Assembly: GCF_019204025.1 (NCBI RefSeq)
Contig: NZ_JAGSPB010000001.1
Span: forward strand, 248,001 to 312,000
Origin: Erythrobacter ani
GTDB taxonomy: Bacteria > Pseudomonadota > Alphaproteobacteria > Sphingomonadales > Sphingomonadaceae
Direction: 5' to 3'
Length of the DNA: 64,000 nt
Position 1 is the first letter of the stretch. Every line of letters starts with the position of its first letter. Positions 35,546 through 46,627 of the stretch are shown here, one piece after another. The notes below the pieces were generated by a model, which was given only the letters and a program-made list of their open reading frames with translations, was not told where the DNA came from and ran no database searches. Made by a program: the position numbers and the translations under genes.

Positions 35546-37180
35546 ATGTACAAGTACGACAATTACGACCAGCAGATGGTCGATGCCCGCGTCGAGGAAT
35601 TTCGCGATCAGGCGAAACGCCGTCTCGAAGGCAAGCTGACCGAAGACCAGTTCAAACCGCTGCGGCTGATGAACGGACTGTATTTGCAGTTGCACGCTTA
35701 TATGCTGCGCGTTGCCATCCCTTATGGCACACTCAATTCGCGCCAGATGTCCGCGCTCGGCGACATCGCCGATAAATACGACCGCGGATATGGTCATTTC
35801 ACCACCCGTCAGAACATCCAGTATAACTGGATCAAGCTGGAAGATGCGGCCGACATCCTCGAAGACCTGTCCAAGGTCGAAATGCACGCAATCCAGACCA
35901 GCGGAAACTGTATCCGCAACATCTCTTCGGATCACTTTGCCGGCGCGACCCATGATGAGTTGGTCGATCCGCGACCCTATGCGGAGCTGCTGCGCCAATG
36001 GTCGAGCTTCCATCCGGAGTTCACGTATCTGCCGCGCAAGTTCAAAATTGCCGTGATCGCGGCTGAAAAAGACCGTGCGGCGATGCGGCTACACGACATC
36101 GGCATCCAGATAGTCAAGAATGACGCTGGCGAGATCGGCGCGCGCTTCTATGTCGGCGGCGGGATGGGCCGTACCCCGATGATCGCGCCCATGATCCGCG
36201 ATTTCGTTCCGCTCGATCAACTGGTGACCTATGCCGAGGCGTGCCTCAGGGTCTACAACCGCTACGGACGGCGCGATAACAAGTACAAGGCGCGGATCAA
36301 GATCCTCGTCCACGAACTCGGCAAGGAGGAATACACGCGCCAGGTAGAAGAGGAATTCGCACACCTGCTCAAGCAGGGCGTCGAACCACCGCGAGAGGAG
36401 CTGGAGCGGATCAAGCCTTTCTTTGCCGATCCACCGTTTGAGGATGGCCCCAAGACCGTCGATCGGTCCGACCCCGATTTCGCTCTATGGGTTGACCGCA
36501 ACACAGTGCGCCACAAACACGACAGCTATGTCTCGGCAGTGATTTCGCTCAAGCCGGTCGGCGGTATCCCCGGCGATGCGACTGGCGAACAGATCCGCAT
36601 CATGGCGCGGCTCGCCAGGCAGTACAGCTTTGACGAACTGCGCGTCATGCACACACAGAACATCGTCCTGCCGCATGTGAAGATCGCCGATCTCCACGCG
36701 CTGTGGACACAACTTGATGCGGCCGATCTTGGTGCACCCAATCTCGACACGATCGAGGACATCATCGCATGCCCCGGGCTCGATTACTGCGCGCTCGCCA
36801 ATGCTCGCTCTATCCCCTTGGCTCAGCGCATCTCGGAAAGCTTCGACCAGTCAGGCAAAACGAGCGAACTCGGCGAATTGAAGCTGAAAATCTCCGGCTG
36901 CATCAATGCCTGCGGTCACCACCATGCGGGCCATATCGGCATCCTTGGCGTCGATAAGAAGGGCAAAGAAAACTACCAACTCTCGCTCGGTGGCAGCGAG
37001 GCAGAGGATGTCAGCCTCGCCAAGATTACGGGGCCCGGTTTCGACGAGGACGGCGTGATCGAAGCAGTCGAGACCGTCACGGACGTTTACCTCGCCAGAC
37101 GCGAGGAGGGCGAGCGTTTCCTCGACACCTATCGCCGTATCGGCATGACACCTTTCAAGGAGGCGCTTTATGGCAAATGA
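35546..37180 (+). CDS. cysI: Assimilatory sulfite (or nitrite) reductase hemoprotein
   Basis: A 544-residue siroheme/[4Fe-4S] reductase that converts sulfite to sulfide. The cluster ligands are C409, C415, C452 and C456 (CPGLDYC and CINAC), matching the family pattern C-x5-C and C-x3-C. Two ferredoxin-like half domains and HFTTRQNIQYNW are visible. No cysJ flavoprotein gene is next to it, so a ferredoxin or other donor may be used. Linked genes (cobA, cysH) favour sulfite over nitrite. Confidence 0.93.
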   Translation: MYKYDNYDQQMVDARVEEFRDQAKRRLEGKLTEDQFKPLRLMNGLYLQLHAYMLRVAIPYGTLNSRQMSALGDIADKYDRGYGHFTTRQNIQYNWIKLEDAADILEDLSKVEMHAIQTSGNCIRNISSDHFAGATHDELVDPRPYAELLRQWSSFHPEFTYLPRKFKIAVIAAEKDRAAMRLHDIGIQIVKNDAGEIGARFYVGGGMGRTPMIAPMIRDFVPLDQLVTYAEACLRVYNRYGRRDNKYKARIKILVHELGKEEYTRQVEEEFAHLLKQGVEPPREELERIKPFFADPPFEDGPKTVDRSDPDFALWVDRNTVRHKHDSYVSAVISLKPVGGIPGDATGEQIRIMARLARQYSFDELRVMHTQNIVLPHVKIADLHALWTQLDAADLGAPNLDTIEDIIACPGLDYCALANARSIPLAQRISESFDQSGKTSELGELKLKISGCINACGHHHAGHIGILGVDKKGKENYQLSLGGSEAEDVSLAKITGPGFDEDGVIEAVETVTDVYLARREEGERFLDTYRRIGMTPFKEALYGK

Positions 37181-37266
37181 TGACCTCAGGGCCGTCGCTC
37201 CGACCGAAGCGAGAGTTCATTCTCACAAAGGCAAGGCGAGCGGACAGACCGCACAAGGAACCCATA

Positions 37267-37719
37267 ATGGGAAATGATTTCGGCACATCCCCCGACGACG
37301 TCCAGTTCCGGTTCCGCGATGACGAGGTCGCCGATCACGGCACCGTGACCGTCGACGCGTGCTGCGATCAGACCAACGCGACCGCCGTGCGGATTGAACC
37401 TGGTGACGATGCGCGCGCTCTGCTCCCCTTTCTCGATCGGCTCGCCCTGGTGGAGGTCAATTTCCCCACATTCGGCGACGGGCGCGGCTATTCGGCCGCC
37501 CGGATATTGCGCGAGGCAGGCTACCAAGGCGAATTGCGCGCGGTCGGCGATGTCCTGATCGATCAGCTTTCGCATATGCGGCGCTGCGGTTTCGATGCCT
37601 TCGCGCCCGATAAACGTCTCGATGAAGACGACGCGGCCAAGGCTTTCGCGACGTGGGACAACGTCTATCAAAGCGCCGCCGATGGCCGCAAAACCATTCA
37701 GGAATTACGCCATGAATAA
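37267..37719 (+). CDS. DUF934 protein
   Basis: A 150-residue protein of the DUF934 family, found next to sulfite reductase genes in Proteobacteria. VEVNFPTFGDGRGYSAARILRE and LRAVGDVLIDQLSHMRRCGFDAFA are diagnostic. The role is unknown. The start is unsure: ATG 37267 with AAGGAA upstream is preferred, while ATG 37177 overlaps the cysI stop and adds 30 basic residues. It ends 8 bp inside cysH. Confidence 0.87.
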   Translation: MGNDFGTSPDDVQFRFRDDEVADHGTVTVDACCDQTNATAVRIEPGDDARALLPFLDRLALVEVNFPTFGDGRGYSAARILREAGYQGELRAVGDVLIDQLSHMRRCGFDAFAPDKRLDEDDAAKAFATWDNVYQSAADGRKTIQELRHE

Positions 37720-38509
37720 GCCAGAAAGCTCCGCTCCCTTCGATCAGCACGAAGCGCTCGACCGGGCGATTGATCGTATCGACACCAGTCCGCGTTTTTC
37801 CGATCACGATGCGGTGCGCCTCAACCGGATGTTCCGCGGCAGCTCGACGGCAGAAATGCTCGAAGGCGTCATCAAGGGTAATCTCGCAGGCGATCTGGCG
37901 GTTGTTTCCAGCTTTGGCGCCGAAAGTGTAGTCCTGTTGCACCTCATTGCGCAGGTCGACCCCAATGTGCCGGTGCTGTTCCTCGACACGGGAAAGCACT
38001 TTGCCGAGACAATTCGCTACCGCGATGAGGTCGCCGAGAGGCTCGGCCTCACCAACCTGCAAATCCTCAAGCCGGAAGAAGCGGAGGTCGTGGCAAAGGA
38101 TGAGACTGGCCTGCGCTGGTCGTACGATCCGGACGGCTGCTGCGAAATACGCAAAGTCAAACCGCTGGCAAAGGCTCTTGCCGAGTTCGACGCCAGCTTC
38201 ACGGGCCGCAAGGCATTCCAGTCGGAAACGCGTGCCAACCTGCCCCGGTTCGAAGTCGACAGTTCGGACGAGCAGGGCCGCTTGAAGATCAACCCGCTGA
38301 TCGATTGGTCGGCCAAAGATATTCAGGCCTATTTCGAAGAACACGATCTGCCGCGCCACCCGCTCGTCGCGCAAGGTTTCCCATCGATCGGCTGCGAGCC
38401 ATGCACGAACAAGGTCGCCGATGGCCAAGACCCGCGTTCGGGCCGCTGGAAAGGCTGGGACAAGACTGAATGCGGCATCCACAAGCCCGGTGAAGAACCC
38501 TTCCTCTAA
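37712..38509 (+). CDS. cysH: Adenylyl-sulfate (APS-type) reductase
   Basis: A 265-residue reductase of activated sulfate to sulfite. The nucleotide-binding region SSFGAESVVLLHL is followed by C143-C144 (GCCEIRK), C228-x-x-C231 (GCEPCT) and the catalytic C254 (ECGIH). The CC...CxxC set binds [4Fe-4S], which marks APS reductases rather than cluster-free PAPS reductases. It is the last gene of the operon before a strong terminator. Confidence 0.94.
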   Translation: MNKPESSAPFDQHEALDRAIDRIDTSPRFSDHDAVRLNRMFRGSSTAEMLEGVIKGNLAGDLAVVSSFGAESVVLLHLIAQVDPNVPVLFLDTGKHFAETIRYRDEVAERLGLTNLQILKPEEAEVVAKDETGLRWSYDPDGCCEIRKVKPLAKALAEFDASFTGRKAFQSETRANLPRFEVDSSDEQGRLKINPLIDWSAKDIQAYFEEHDLPRHPLVAQGFPSIGCEPCTNKVADGQDPRSGRWKGWDKTECGIHKPGEEPFL

Positions 38510-38517
38510 AACGAAAG

Positions 38518-38550
38518 CGCCGCCCGGATTTATGGTCCGGGCGGCGTTCT
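38518..38550 (+). terminator. Strong, probably bidirectional terminator after cysH
   Basis: A perfect 11-bp stem CGCCGCCCGGA/TCCGGGCGGCG with a 7-nt loop lies 9 bp after the cysH stop, followed by TTCTTC. On the minus strand it is followed by CTTTCGTTTTAG, so it can also end the convergent lipoprotein gene. Confidence 0.85.
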
Positions 38551-38576
38551 TCAGTCGCATCGTAAACCTTCGAACT

Positions 38577-39002
38577 TTATTCGGCCTCAACGTCCCCAGT
38601 CACGCGCTCCACAGTCGAGGATTCGCCGTCATCCGGATCGGTCGAGATCCAGACGCCCTCGTCATTGACCTCTTCAGCGTAGCACGTCATTTCTGCATCA
38701 TCGTCATCCTTTGAGCAGAATTCGTTGGGCGATCTCTGTTCGTAGGTGCCCGTCGTGACCTCGCCATCCTGATCGGTTGCGGTGAATGTTCCGTCTTCCG
38801 CAAGCTCTTCGACGATTACGTCGCCATTGGCCCGCGTGATCCGGAAAGTGCCATAGGACGGACCGCCATCGGCGGCAGCCGTTTCGGCCACAATTGCGGT
38901 TTCTTCGACAGCTGTAGCATCTGCGGATGCAGCTTCGTTGGTTTCGGCGGCGGTGCAGGCCGAAACTGCGGTCAGTGCTCCCGCCAGTGCGATGTATCTC
39001 AT
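38577..39002 (-). CDS. Small acidic lipoprotein
   Basis: A 141-residue protein with a short signal (MRYIALAGALTAVSAC) ending in a lipobox, so the mature N-terminus is C16. The rest is highly acidic, Ala/Glu/Thr-rich, with a small domain containing two cysteines (FCSKDDDDAEMTC). No known family. It is convergent with cysH and has its own promoter region upstream. Presumably outer-membrane anchored. Confidence 0.75.
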   Translation of the reverse strand: MRYIALAGALTAVSACTAAETNEAASADATAVEETAIVAETAAADGGPSYGTFRITRANGDVIVEELAEDGTFTATDQDGEVTTGTYEQRSPNEFCSKDDDDAEMTCYAEEVNDEGVWISTDPDDGESSTVERVTGDVEAE

Positions 39003-39108
39003 AAGTTACCCCCAGGGAAATGTCGGACCCGCATGCTTCGCATGGTCCGAGATTGATGCGACCCACGCGCGTCATACCCGTACCGCAGTCCGCGTCAAAG
39101 CGGCGCTG

Positions 39109-40016
39109 CTAAAGCCAGCCCTCGGCCTTGTACCACTCGGCAGTCATTTTCAGACCATCTTCACCGGACCATACCGCCTGCCAGAGTGAAATCGGCGGTG
39201 CCTTTTTCATATCGCAGACCCAATCTGGGTGGAGCATGTAGCCGACCCGGTCGGGCGTCAATTTCGCCATGGGACCGCGAATGGCCTGGTCCGCTCTCGC
39301 CGCGAGATGCAGAATGCCCGCCGGAAGCTTCGGTGCGATCGCATTTGGATTACCGACCGCCTCTGCGATCATCTTGCCCAGCTCGGAATGCTCGTAGCCG
39401 AAAGCATTGTCATCCCACGGCTCGAAAACCTGGCCTGCCACCATGTGGCTGTAGGGTATCAGGGCGATGAGCAGCCGCGCCAAATCTTCGACATGGATTA
39501 TCGACGTTCGGCCCTCTGGCGGGACCGGGACGATCCCGTATTTCGCCGCACGGAACAGTTCGAACATGTCGGCATCGCGAGGGCCATACACTGCTGGAGG
39601 ACGCACAATGGTCCAATCGAGATCGCTCGCTTTGACCAATTCCTCGGCGCGCGCTTTCGATGCGCCATAGGCAGACAGTTCGGGCTCGCGGGCAGATAGG
39701 GAAGAAACGAACACGAATCGCCGGACGCCCGCGGCCCTGGCAGCGGCGATCATATTGGCGGTGCCGGCGACATTCGCGGCCTCGAACCGCGCGGGATTGG
39801 GAGTGTTTGTGAGGCCCGCAATATGGATCACGGCGTTAGTGCCCCGCATCAACTCATGCAGGGCGCTCTTATCGTCGAGAGTTCCTTTGACCCAAGTCAC
39901 ACCCGGCTGATCGGTCTGCGGCCTTCGCGTCAAGGCACGCACTTCGCTCCGTTTATGCCGGGCCACCTCTAGGACGGCGCTGCCGACAAATCCGGTCGCA
40001 CCGGTAATTGCGACGC

Positions 40017-40020
<4 letters not shown>
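39109..40020 (-). CDS. NAD(P)-dependent epimerase/dehydratase-like protein
   Basis: A 303-residue SDR protein. VAITGATGFVGSAVLE is the dinucleotide-binding loop; VIHIAGLTNT, FVFVSSLSA, and YGASKARAEELV with the catalytic Tyr/Lys follow. It resembles complex-I NDUFA9-like or sugar-epimerase SDRs, substrate unknown. ATG 40020 overlaps the proB stop by 4 bp, so it is the third gene of an obgE-proB operon. Confidence 0.85.
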
Positions 40021-42210
<2,190 letters not shown>

Positions 42211-42225
42211 CTATGCATTTTCCCG

Positions 42226-42244
42226 AAAAAAGCGAGCGTTCTCG
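42226..42244 (-). terminator. Weak terminator-like element after the btuB-type gene
   Basis: Read on the minus strand, CGAG-AACG-CTCG is followed by CTTTTTTC. The 4-bp stem is short, so termination efficiency is doubtful, but it is the only such element between the receptor gene and obgE. Confidence 0.35.
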
Positions 42245-42264
42245 AACGGGCGCCCGACAGATTG

Positions 42265-44193
42265 TCAGAAACTCGCGCTGAGCCCGGCGGTGGCGGTCCG
42301 GCCCGGCGAAACGAAGCTGAACACCTGCTCGAATGTTTCATCGAAGATATTCTCGACCCGCGCAAACGCATCGATCCTGTCCGTCAGCTGGACCCGCGCA
42401 TTGAGGTTCACGAGCGTGTAATCGTCGAGCGTCACGCGCAGGGGAATGAAGCTGGGATCTGTGAAGGCCAGATCTTCCGCTTCACCATTGTGACGCACGA
42501 CGAGAGTCGCCGAGGCTGCGTCCCTAGGATGTGTCCAACTGACCGCTGCGCTGGCAATGTTGTCTGGCCGTCGGACTTCCTCGATCCCGTCTTCTTCGGC
42601 ATCGAGGAAGCTGTATGCCGCATCGAGGCTGAACCCGCCGCCGAGACGGGCGCTGGCTGAAACCTCGACACCGCGCTGCGTGCTTTCGGTGTCACGGTTC
42701 GCCGGAGTTGCTATGAAATCCGGTGGTGGAAACGTCGTGAAAATCTCGTTTTCCAGCTCGCTGTCGAAATAGGTGGCGGAAAGCGTAACAGCCCCATTCG
42801 CCAGCTGCTGATCGATACCGACCTCCCAGCTGTTCGACTTTTCAGGCGTCAGGTCCTCGTTGCCGATGAACTGCCCGTCGAAAAAGCCGAAAAGCTCGAA
42901 AAATCCGGGGTTCTTGATCCCTGACCCCGCACTTGCCCTCAAACGGGTGCTCGCTGTGACATCGAAGCCGGCGCCAACACGAAACGTGGTCTCATCCGCG
43001 AACCGATCATTGATATCGTGGCGGACCGCAGCCGCAATATCGAGACGTTCTCCGCTGAACCGGTATTCTCCGACGAGCCCGACATTCTCGATTTCCTGCC
43101 GGGTGCCGGACGCGAATCCGAACGGATCATCGTTGCGAAACCGTTCGCGTTCCCAATCGGCGGCGAAGGTCAGGTTGTGCCGTCCGTCAATTGCGAAGGC
43201 ACTGACATAGGACGCTTTCAAGCGGTCGCCTTCGCTACCGCTGGTACGCCCAAACGGTCCGAAGCTGTCACGGCTGATATCGGCAATCTGCGCGGAGAGA
43301 TCATGTGACCAGCGATCATCTAGGACCGAAGCACGCGCGCCAATCAGGGCATAGATCGCATCATTCTTAAACCGGGTGCCCGGACTATCGATCACCAGGC
43401 CAAATGTTGGTGCGGTCGGATCGAAATCGCTGTCGTTGAAATCGCCCTCGGTGCGGATGAAACGACCCGCCGCGCGCAGCTCGAAACCGGGGGCAAACTC
43501 GACCGCGCCCTTCCCCGAAGCGGTGTAGCTATCGCGCCCGATATCTCGCGTGCCACCTCTTGCATTCGGTTGGCCATCGGTGCTGACCACGGTTGCAGAC
43601 AGGGCTGCGTCCCATTGGCCACCAACAAGACCGACCCGTGCCGAGCCGTTGACCGTGTCATCAGTACCGCCTTCGATCCTCGCGGCGAATCCGTTGAGAT
43701 CGCGGCCGCTGGCGCTTTCATAGGCGACAACGCCGCCGATCGCATCGTTGCCGTAAAGCGCCGATTGCGGCCCGCGCAGCACCTCGACTCGGCTTCCGAT
43801 TTCGGCCTGCAAGGTGCCGATATCGAACTCGCCCGCAAACGGATCCGAGACCTCGATCCCGTCGACGAGGACAAGCACGTGATTGGCTTCGAAACCACGC
43901 AACCGGATCTGGGTCTGTCCCGCAACTGAGCTGACAGCCACACCCGGCACGTCGCGCAACACATCGCCAATATCGCGGACCTGCCGGTCGACAAGATCCT
44001 GCGCCGAGATAATCGATGCGGACCCGGTATAGTCCTCTAGCGCGACCGATCTGTCGGTACGGCTCGCCGTCACCAGCACTTCTGGATCTTCGGCCCGATC
44101 GGACCGTTCCACGGCCAAGTCCTGCGCCAATATCGGCGTGCACCAACCGAGTGCCGCAATCGCGACACCGCATGACTTCAATTTCTTTCCCAC
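42265..44193 (-). CDS. btuB: TonB-dependent cobalamin receptor (BtuB-like)
   Basis: A 642-residue outer-membrane receptor. A signal peptide (GVAIAALGWCTPILAQD) is followed by a TonB-box-like EVLVTAS, a plug domain (VPGVAVSSVAGQTQIRLRGFEANHVLVLVDGIEV, YGNDAIGGVV) and a 22-strand-type barrel ending TAGLSASF. The cobalamin riboswitch upstream identifies the ligand class. It starts at GTG 44193; the GGGAGGA ribosome-binding site lies inside a GAGG-AAT-CCTC hairpin, so translation is probably masked when the switch is closed. Confidence 0.92.
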   Translation of the reverse strand: MGKKLKSCGVAIAALGWCTPILAQDLAVERSDRAEDPEVLVTASRTDRSVALEDYTGSASIISAQDLVDRQVRDIGDVLRDVPGVAVSSVAGQTQIRLRGFEANHVLVLVDGIEVSDPFAGEFDIGTLQAEIGSRVEVLRGPQSALYGNDAIGGVVAYESASGRDLNGFAARIEGGTDDTVNGSARVGLVGGQWDAALSATVVSTDGQPNARGGTRDIGRDSYTASGKGAVEFAPGFELRAAGRFIRTEGDFNDSDFDPTAPTFGLVIDSPGTRFKNDAIYALIGARASVLDDRWSHDLSAQIADISRDSFGPFGRTSGSEGDRLKASYVSAFAIDGRHNLTFAADWERERFRNDDPFGFASGTRQEIENVGLVGEYRFSGERLDIAAAVRHDINDRFADETTFRVGAGFDVTASTRLRASAGSGIKNPGFFELFGFFDGQFIGNEDLTPEKSNSWEVGIDQQLANGAVTLSATYFDSELENEIFTTFPPPDFIATPANRDTESTQRGVEVSASARLGGGFSLDAAYSFLDAEEDGIEEVRRPDNIASAAVSWTHPRDAASATLVVRHNGEAEDLAFTDPSFIPLRVTLDDYTLVNLNARVQLTDRIDAFARVENIFDETFEQVFSFVSPGRTATAGLSASF

Positions 44194-44210
44194 TGAGGAT
44201 TCCTCCCGCT
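44194..44210 (-). promoter_or_regulatory. Hairpin masking the btuB ribosome-binding site
   Basis: On the minus strand GAGG (44205-44202) can pair with CCTC (44198-44195) across AAT, directly before the GTG start. It covers the purine-rich ribosome-binding site. This fits translational control by the riboswitch upstream; the pairing is predicted by eye. Confidence 0.5.
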
Positions 44211-44320
44211 CAAGCAACACGATTGGACGTGAGGAGAAACTCCTGCACGGCCAGCTAATCGTCGCTCGAAACGAAAGGTCTTCGCGCCGGATCAATCCCT
44301 GAACCAGGCAACAAGCGACA

Positions 44321-44485
44321 CGCCTCGGTCGGTCTCCTGGCTTGCGGGTCAGCGCGTCTGCATCTCACCTTCCCAAGGTTTCCCTCAGTGGCTGCGGCCC
44401 GAAATGAGCCACACGAAACGAACACTCGCCGCTTACAGTTGCAGGGACAGCCGCGGATTCGAACCGCGTTCCCGTTACCGAAGTG
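44321..44485 (-). ncRNA. Cobalamin riboswitch
   Basis: A minus-strand leader with the conserved adenosylcobalamin elements in order: GGGAACGCGG, CCCTGCAACTGTAA, GCCACTG, TTGGGAAGG and the B12 box AAGCCAGGAGACC near 44343-44331. It lies about 130 nt upstream of the receptor gene. It should shut off receptor synthesis when cobalamin is plentiful. Boundaries are approximate. Confidence 0.94.
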
Positions 44486-44506
44486 ATGAAGGATGAATTA
44501 GCGTGG

Positions 44507-44549
44507 CAAAAGCGAATGGGCAAGCGGCCTCGGACCGCCTGCCCATTCG
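44507..44549 (-). terminator. Rho-independent terminator after the poly-proline lipoprotein gene
   Basis: A perfect 10-bp stem CGAATGGGCA/TGCCCATTCG with an inner GCGG/CCGC stem lies just after the lipoprotein stop. On the minus strand it is followed by CTTTTGCC. It ends that gene before the riboswitch leader begins. Confidence 0.8.
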
Positions 44550-44577
44550 TTGTGCGAAATTCGCTTAATGCTGCATC

Positions 44578-45546
44578 TTACCGAATACCACGAGGTGCGG
44601 GCGCCGTGGCGGCTGCCTGCCCGTCACTCGGGATTGGCTCCACGACAGGCTGAGAGACCACGTTCTCGTCGACCGGCACCACAGGAACTTCCGCACCGGA
44701 TTGGCTCTGCACCACCGTGCCGCTCACCGAAGAGGGCGAGGCGAGCGTTGCGGTCGGCGCGCTCGCGCCCACGGTCGGGATTATGGCACCATTCGCGCGC
44801 GCAGTCTGCACCGCGACCCAGCCAGGCTGAGATGGTCCGTATTGCCGACCGTATTTCGCGTCCCAATCCGCCGAGAGTTGGCGATACTCTTGGTATTCTG
44901 CGAAGAATTTCTCAAACGGCGCTTCAAGTGCGTCGAAATTGGCCAGTGCGAAGGCCACCGCATCCTCTGGCGGAGCCGCCATGGCCCGGTTCGACATATC
45001 GAGCGCTGCGCGGCAGAAACCGGCGCGCGCAGGCGGTAGGGCCCAATAATTGTAAACGCTCGTCATCTGCGCTTCGCGGGTGCGCATGGCCTGACGCCGC
45101 GAGGAGCCCTGCTGCCGGTACATCTGGTCGATGCGATCATTTAGCCGCTTCAACGTCCTCGCGTGATCCTTGATATACGCGCTGTAGCCGTCGAGTATCG
45201 GCTGATACTGCGGGGCGGTGCAGTTCAGTGCAGCCACGTTCCAGCCAGAGCGGAAATACCAGACCTTCTCATCTTCGGTGATACTGCGGTTGACCGTGAG
45301 ATGCATCCCATCTGCCCCACGCTGCGGAATGTTCATGACGTAAGCAGCTCCGCCAGGGGGAAGCGGGCGATAGGGAACGGCCTCCACCTGAGGAGGCGGA
45401 GGCGGCGGTGGAGGCGGCGGAGGGGGAGGCGTTGCGCACGCTCCCAGCATCGCTGTCGCGATGGCGATCGAGGTGATCCGAATTCCCGACGAAGGCTTTT
45501 CGTGGTGTTGCAAGGCACTTGCTGGGCGACCATCCGCATGTGTCAT
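44578..45546 (-). CDS. Lipoprotein with a 13-proline run
   Basis: A 322-residue protein. A signal segment (IAIATAMLGAC) ends in a lipobox with the lipidated Cys at position 37, followed almost at once by 13 consecutive prolines. The rest is a soluble domain (FRSGWNVAALNCTAPQY, two further cysteines) and a Thr/Ser/Ala/Pro-rich tail. No known family. Translation of the proline run should depend on EF-P. The gene ends in a clear terminator. Confidence 0.78.
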   Translation of the reverse strand: MTHADGRPASALQHHEKPSSGIRITSIAIATAMLGACATPPPPPPPPPPPPPQVEAVPYRPLPPGGAAYVMNIPQRGADGMHLTVNRSITEDEKVWYFRSGWNVAALNCTAPQYQPILDGYSAYIKDHARTLKRLNDRIDQMYRQQGSSRRQAMRTREAQMTSVYNYWALPPARAGFCRAALDMSNRAMAAPPEDAVAFALANFDALEAPFEKFFAEYQEYRQLSADWDAKYGRQYGPSQPGWVAVQTARANGAIIPTVGASAPTATLASPSSVSGTVVQSQSGAEVPVVPVDENVVSQPVVEPIPSDGQAAATAPAPRGIR

Positions 45547-45639
45547 ATTGTGTACTCTCTCATTGCCGATGCCGGATCATGCCCGACGCCGCATTACCAT
45601 GATATTAAGGCTGTTTTGATAATCCCAAACACAGGCAAA

Positions 45640-45676
45640 GAAAATGCCCGGAACCCCGCTAAGGGCCCGGGCATTC
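45640..45676 (-). terminator. Terminator after the Bax-inhibitor-1 gene
   Basis: AATGCCCGG/CCGGGCATT arms (9 bp) with a 14-nt loop lie 59 bp after the stop codon; on the minus strand TTTTCTTTG follows. Confidence 0.8.
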
Positions 45677-45733
45677 AAGATGTCACCAGTTTGATCGAGG
45701 AACCGTGCCTCCGATCAGGTCAATGCCTCTAAA

Positions 45734-46483
45734 TCAGTCGCGATTGCCGAGGAATTGAAGCAGGAACATGAACATGTTGACGAAGTCGAGATACAGGCTC
45801 GTCGCGCCCATGATCACGGCCTTGCCGGCGAATTCGGTTCCGCGCACGTACTGATATTCATTCTTCAGTCGTTGCGTATCATATGCCGTCAGTGCAGCAA
45901 AGACGAGAACGCCGATCCCGCTGATCACGAATGCGAATGCCTCGGACTGCAGGAAAATGTTGATGACGCTCGCGATGATGAGCCCGACAACACCCATGAT
46001 GAGGAAGCTGCCGAAACCCGACATGTCCTTCTTAGTGGTATAACCGAACAGCGACAGACCGGCAAAAGCACCAGCCGTTGCAAAGAATGTCACGGCGATC
46101 GATTCACCTGTGTAAACGAGGAAGATCGTCGAAAGGGACAGCCCCATGACGGTTGCAAAAGACCAGAAAACGATCTGCAGCGTCGACTGGCTCATCTTGT
46201 GCAGGCCAAAGCTCATCGCGAGCACGAAAGCGAGCGGCGAAAGTTTCACGACCCACAGCAGGATGCCGCCATTGATGGCAAGCCATGCCGCAGGCGATTC
46301 CATACCGCCCCACGAGAACAGGATGGCCACGATACCGGTCCAGAGGACGCCGGAAGCCATATAGTTGTAAATCGAGAGCATGTGCTTACGCAGACCCTCG
46401 TCATAAGTGACACCAGCGACATCGCCGCCGGCGCGCGGCACCGAGCCAAATCCGGTGCGCTGTGTGTTCTTCCAATCAGCCAT
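45734..46483 (-). CDS. Bax inhibitor-1/YccA family membrane protein
   Basis: A 249-residue inner-membrane protein with seven hydrophobic helices and a typical BI-1 order: a cytosolic N-terminus, YDEGLRKHMLSIYNYMASGV before helix 1, and the C-terminal AALTAYDTQRLKNEY followed by SLYLDFVNMFMFLLQFLGNRD. The acidic TAYD and LDF residues belong to the pH-sensing site known from BsYetJ. Bacterial family members are linked to membrane-protein quality control (YccA, FtsH) or calcium leak. It is a single-gene unit with its own terminator. Confidence 0.93.
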   Translation of the reverse strand: MADWKNTQRTGFGSVPRAGGDVAGVTYDEGLRKHMLSIYNYMASGVLWTGIVAILFSWGGMESPAAWLAINGGILLWVVKLSPLAFVLAMSFGLHKMSQSTLQIVFWSFATVMGLSLSTIFLVYTGESIAVTFFATAGAFAGLSLFGYTTKKDMSGFGSFLIMGVVGLIIASVINIFLQSEAFAFVISGIGVLVFAALTAYDTQRLKNEYQYVRGTEFAGKAVIMGATSLYLDFVNMFMFLLQFLGNRD

Positions 46484-46627
46484 ATTGGATCCCTAACTCC
46501 ATTGACGGCGCGACTTGCCGCGCCTTTCCCGAATAATATCGGTGTTTTGCCGCAGAATTTCAAGTGAAACCGGTACGAACATATTGACAGGCATTAACCC
46601 TGATCGGTGCGTCAATTTCCCAAATAA

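Noticed and set aside
37170-37277. 35-codon frame beginning MANDDLRAV with AGGAGG upstream at the cysI end
   Set aside because: Overlaps cysI and the DUF934 start, no family resemblance, and the AGGAGG is explained by cysI codons or the alternative DUF934 start.
44440-44480. T-loop-like sequence GGTTCGAATCC suggesting a tRNA
   Set aside because: It lies in the conserved order of cobalamin riboswitch elements and no cloverleaf can be completed around it.
45390-45440. GGC/GGA-rich tract as a simple-sequence repeat
   Set aside because: It is the coding sequence of the 13-proline run and is irregular in codon choice, so it is reported with that gene.
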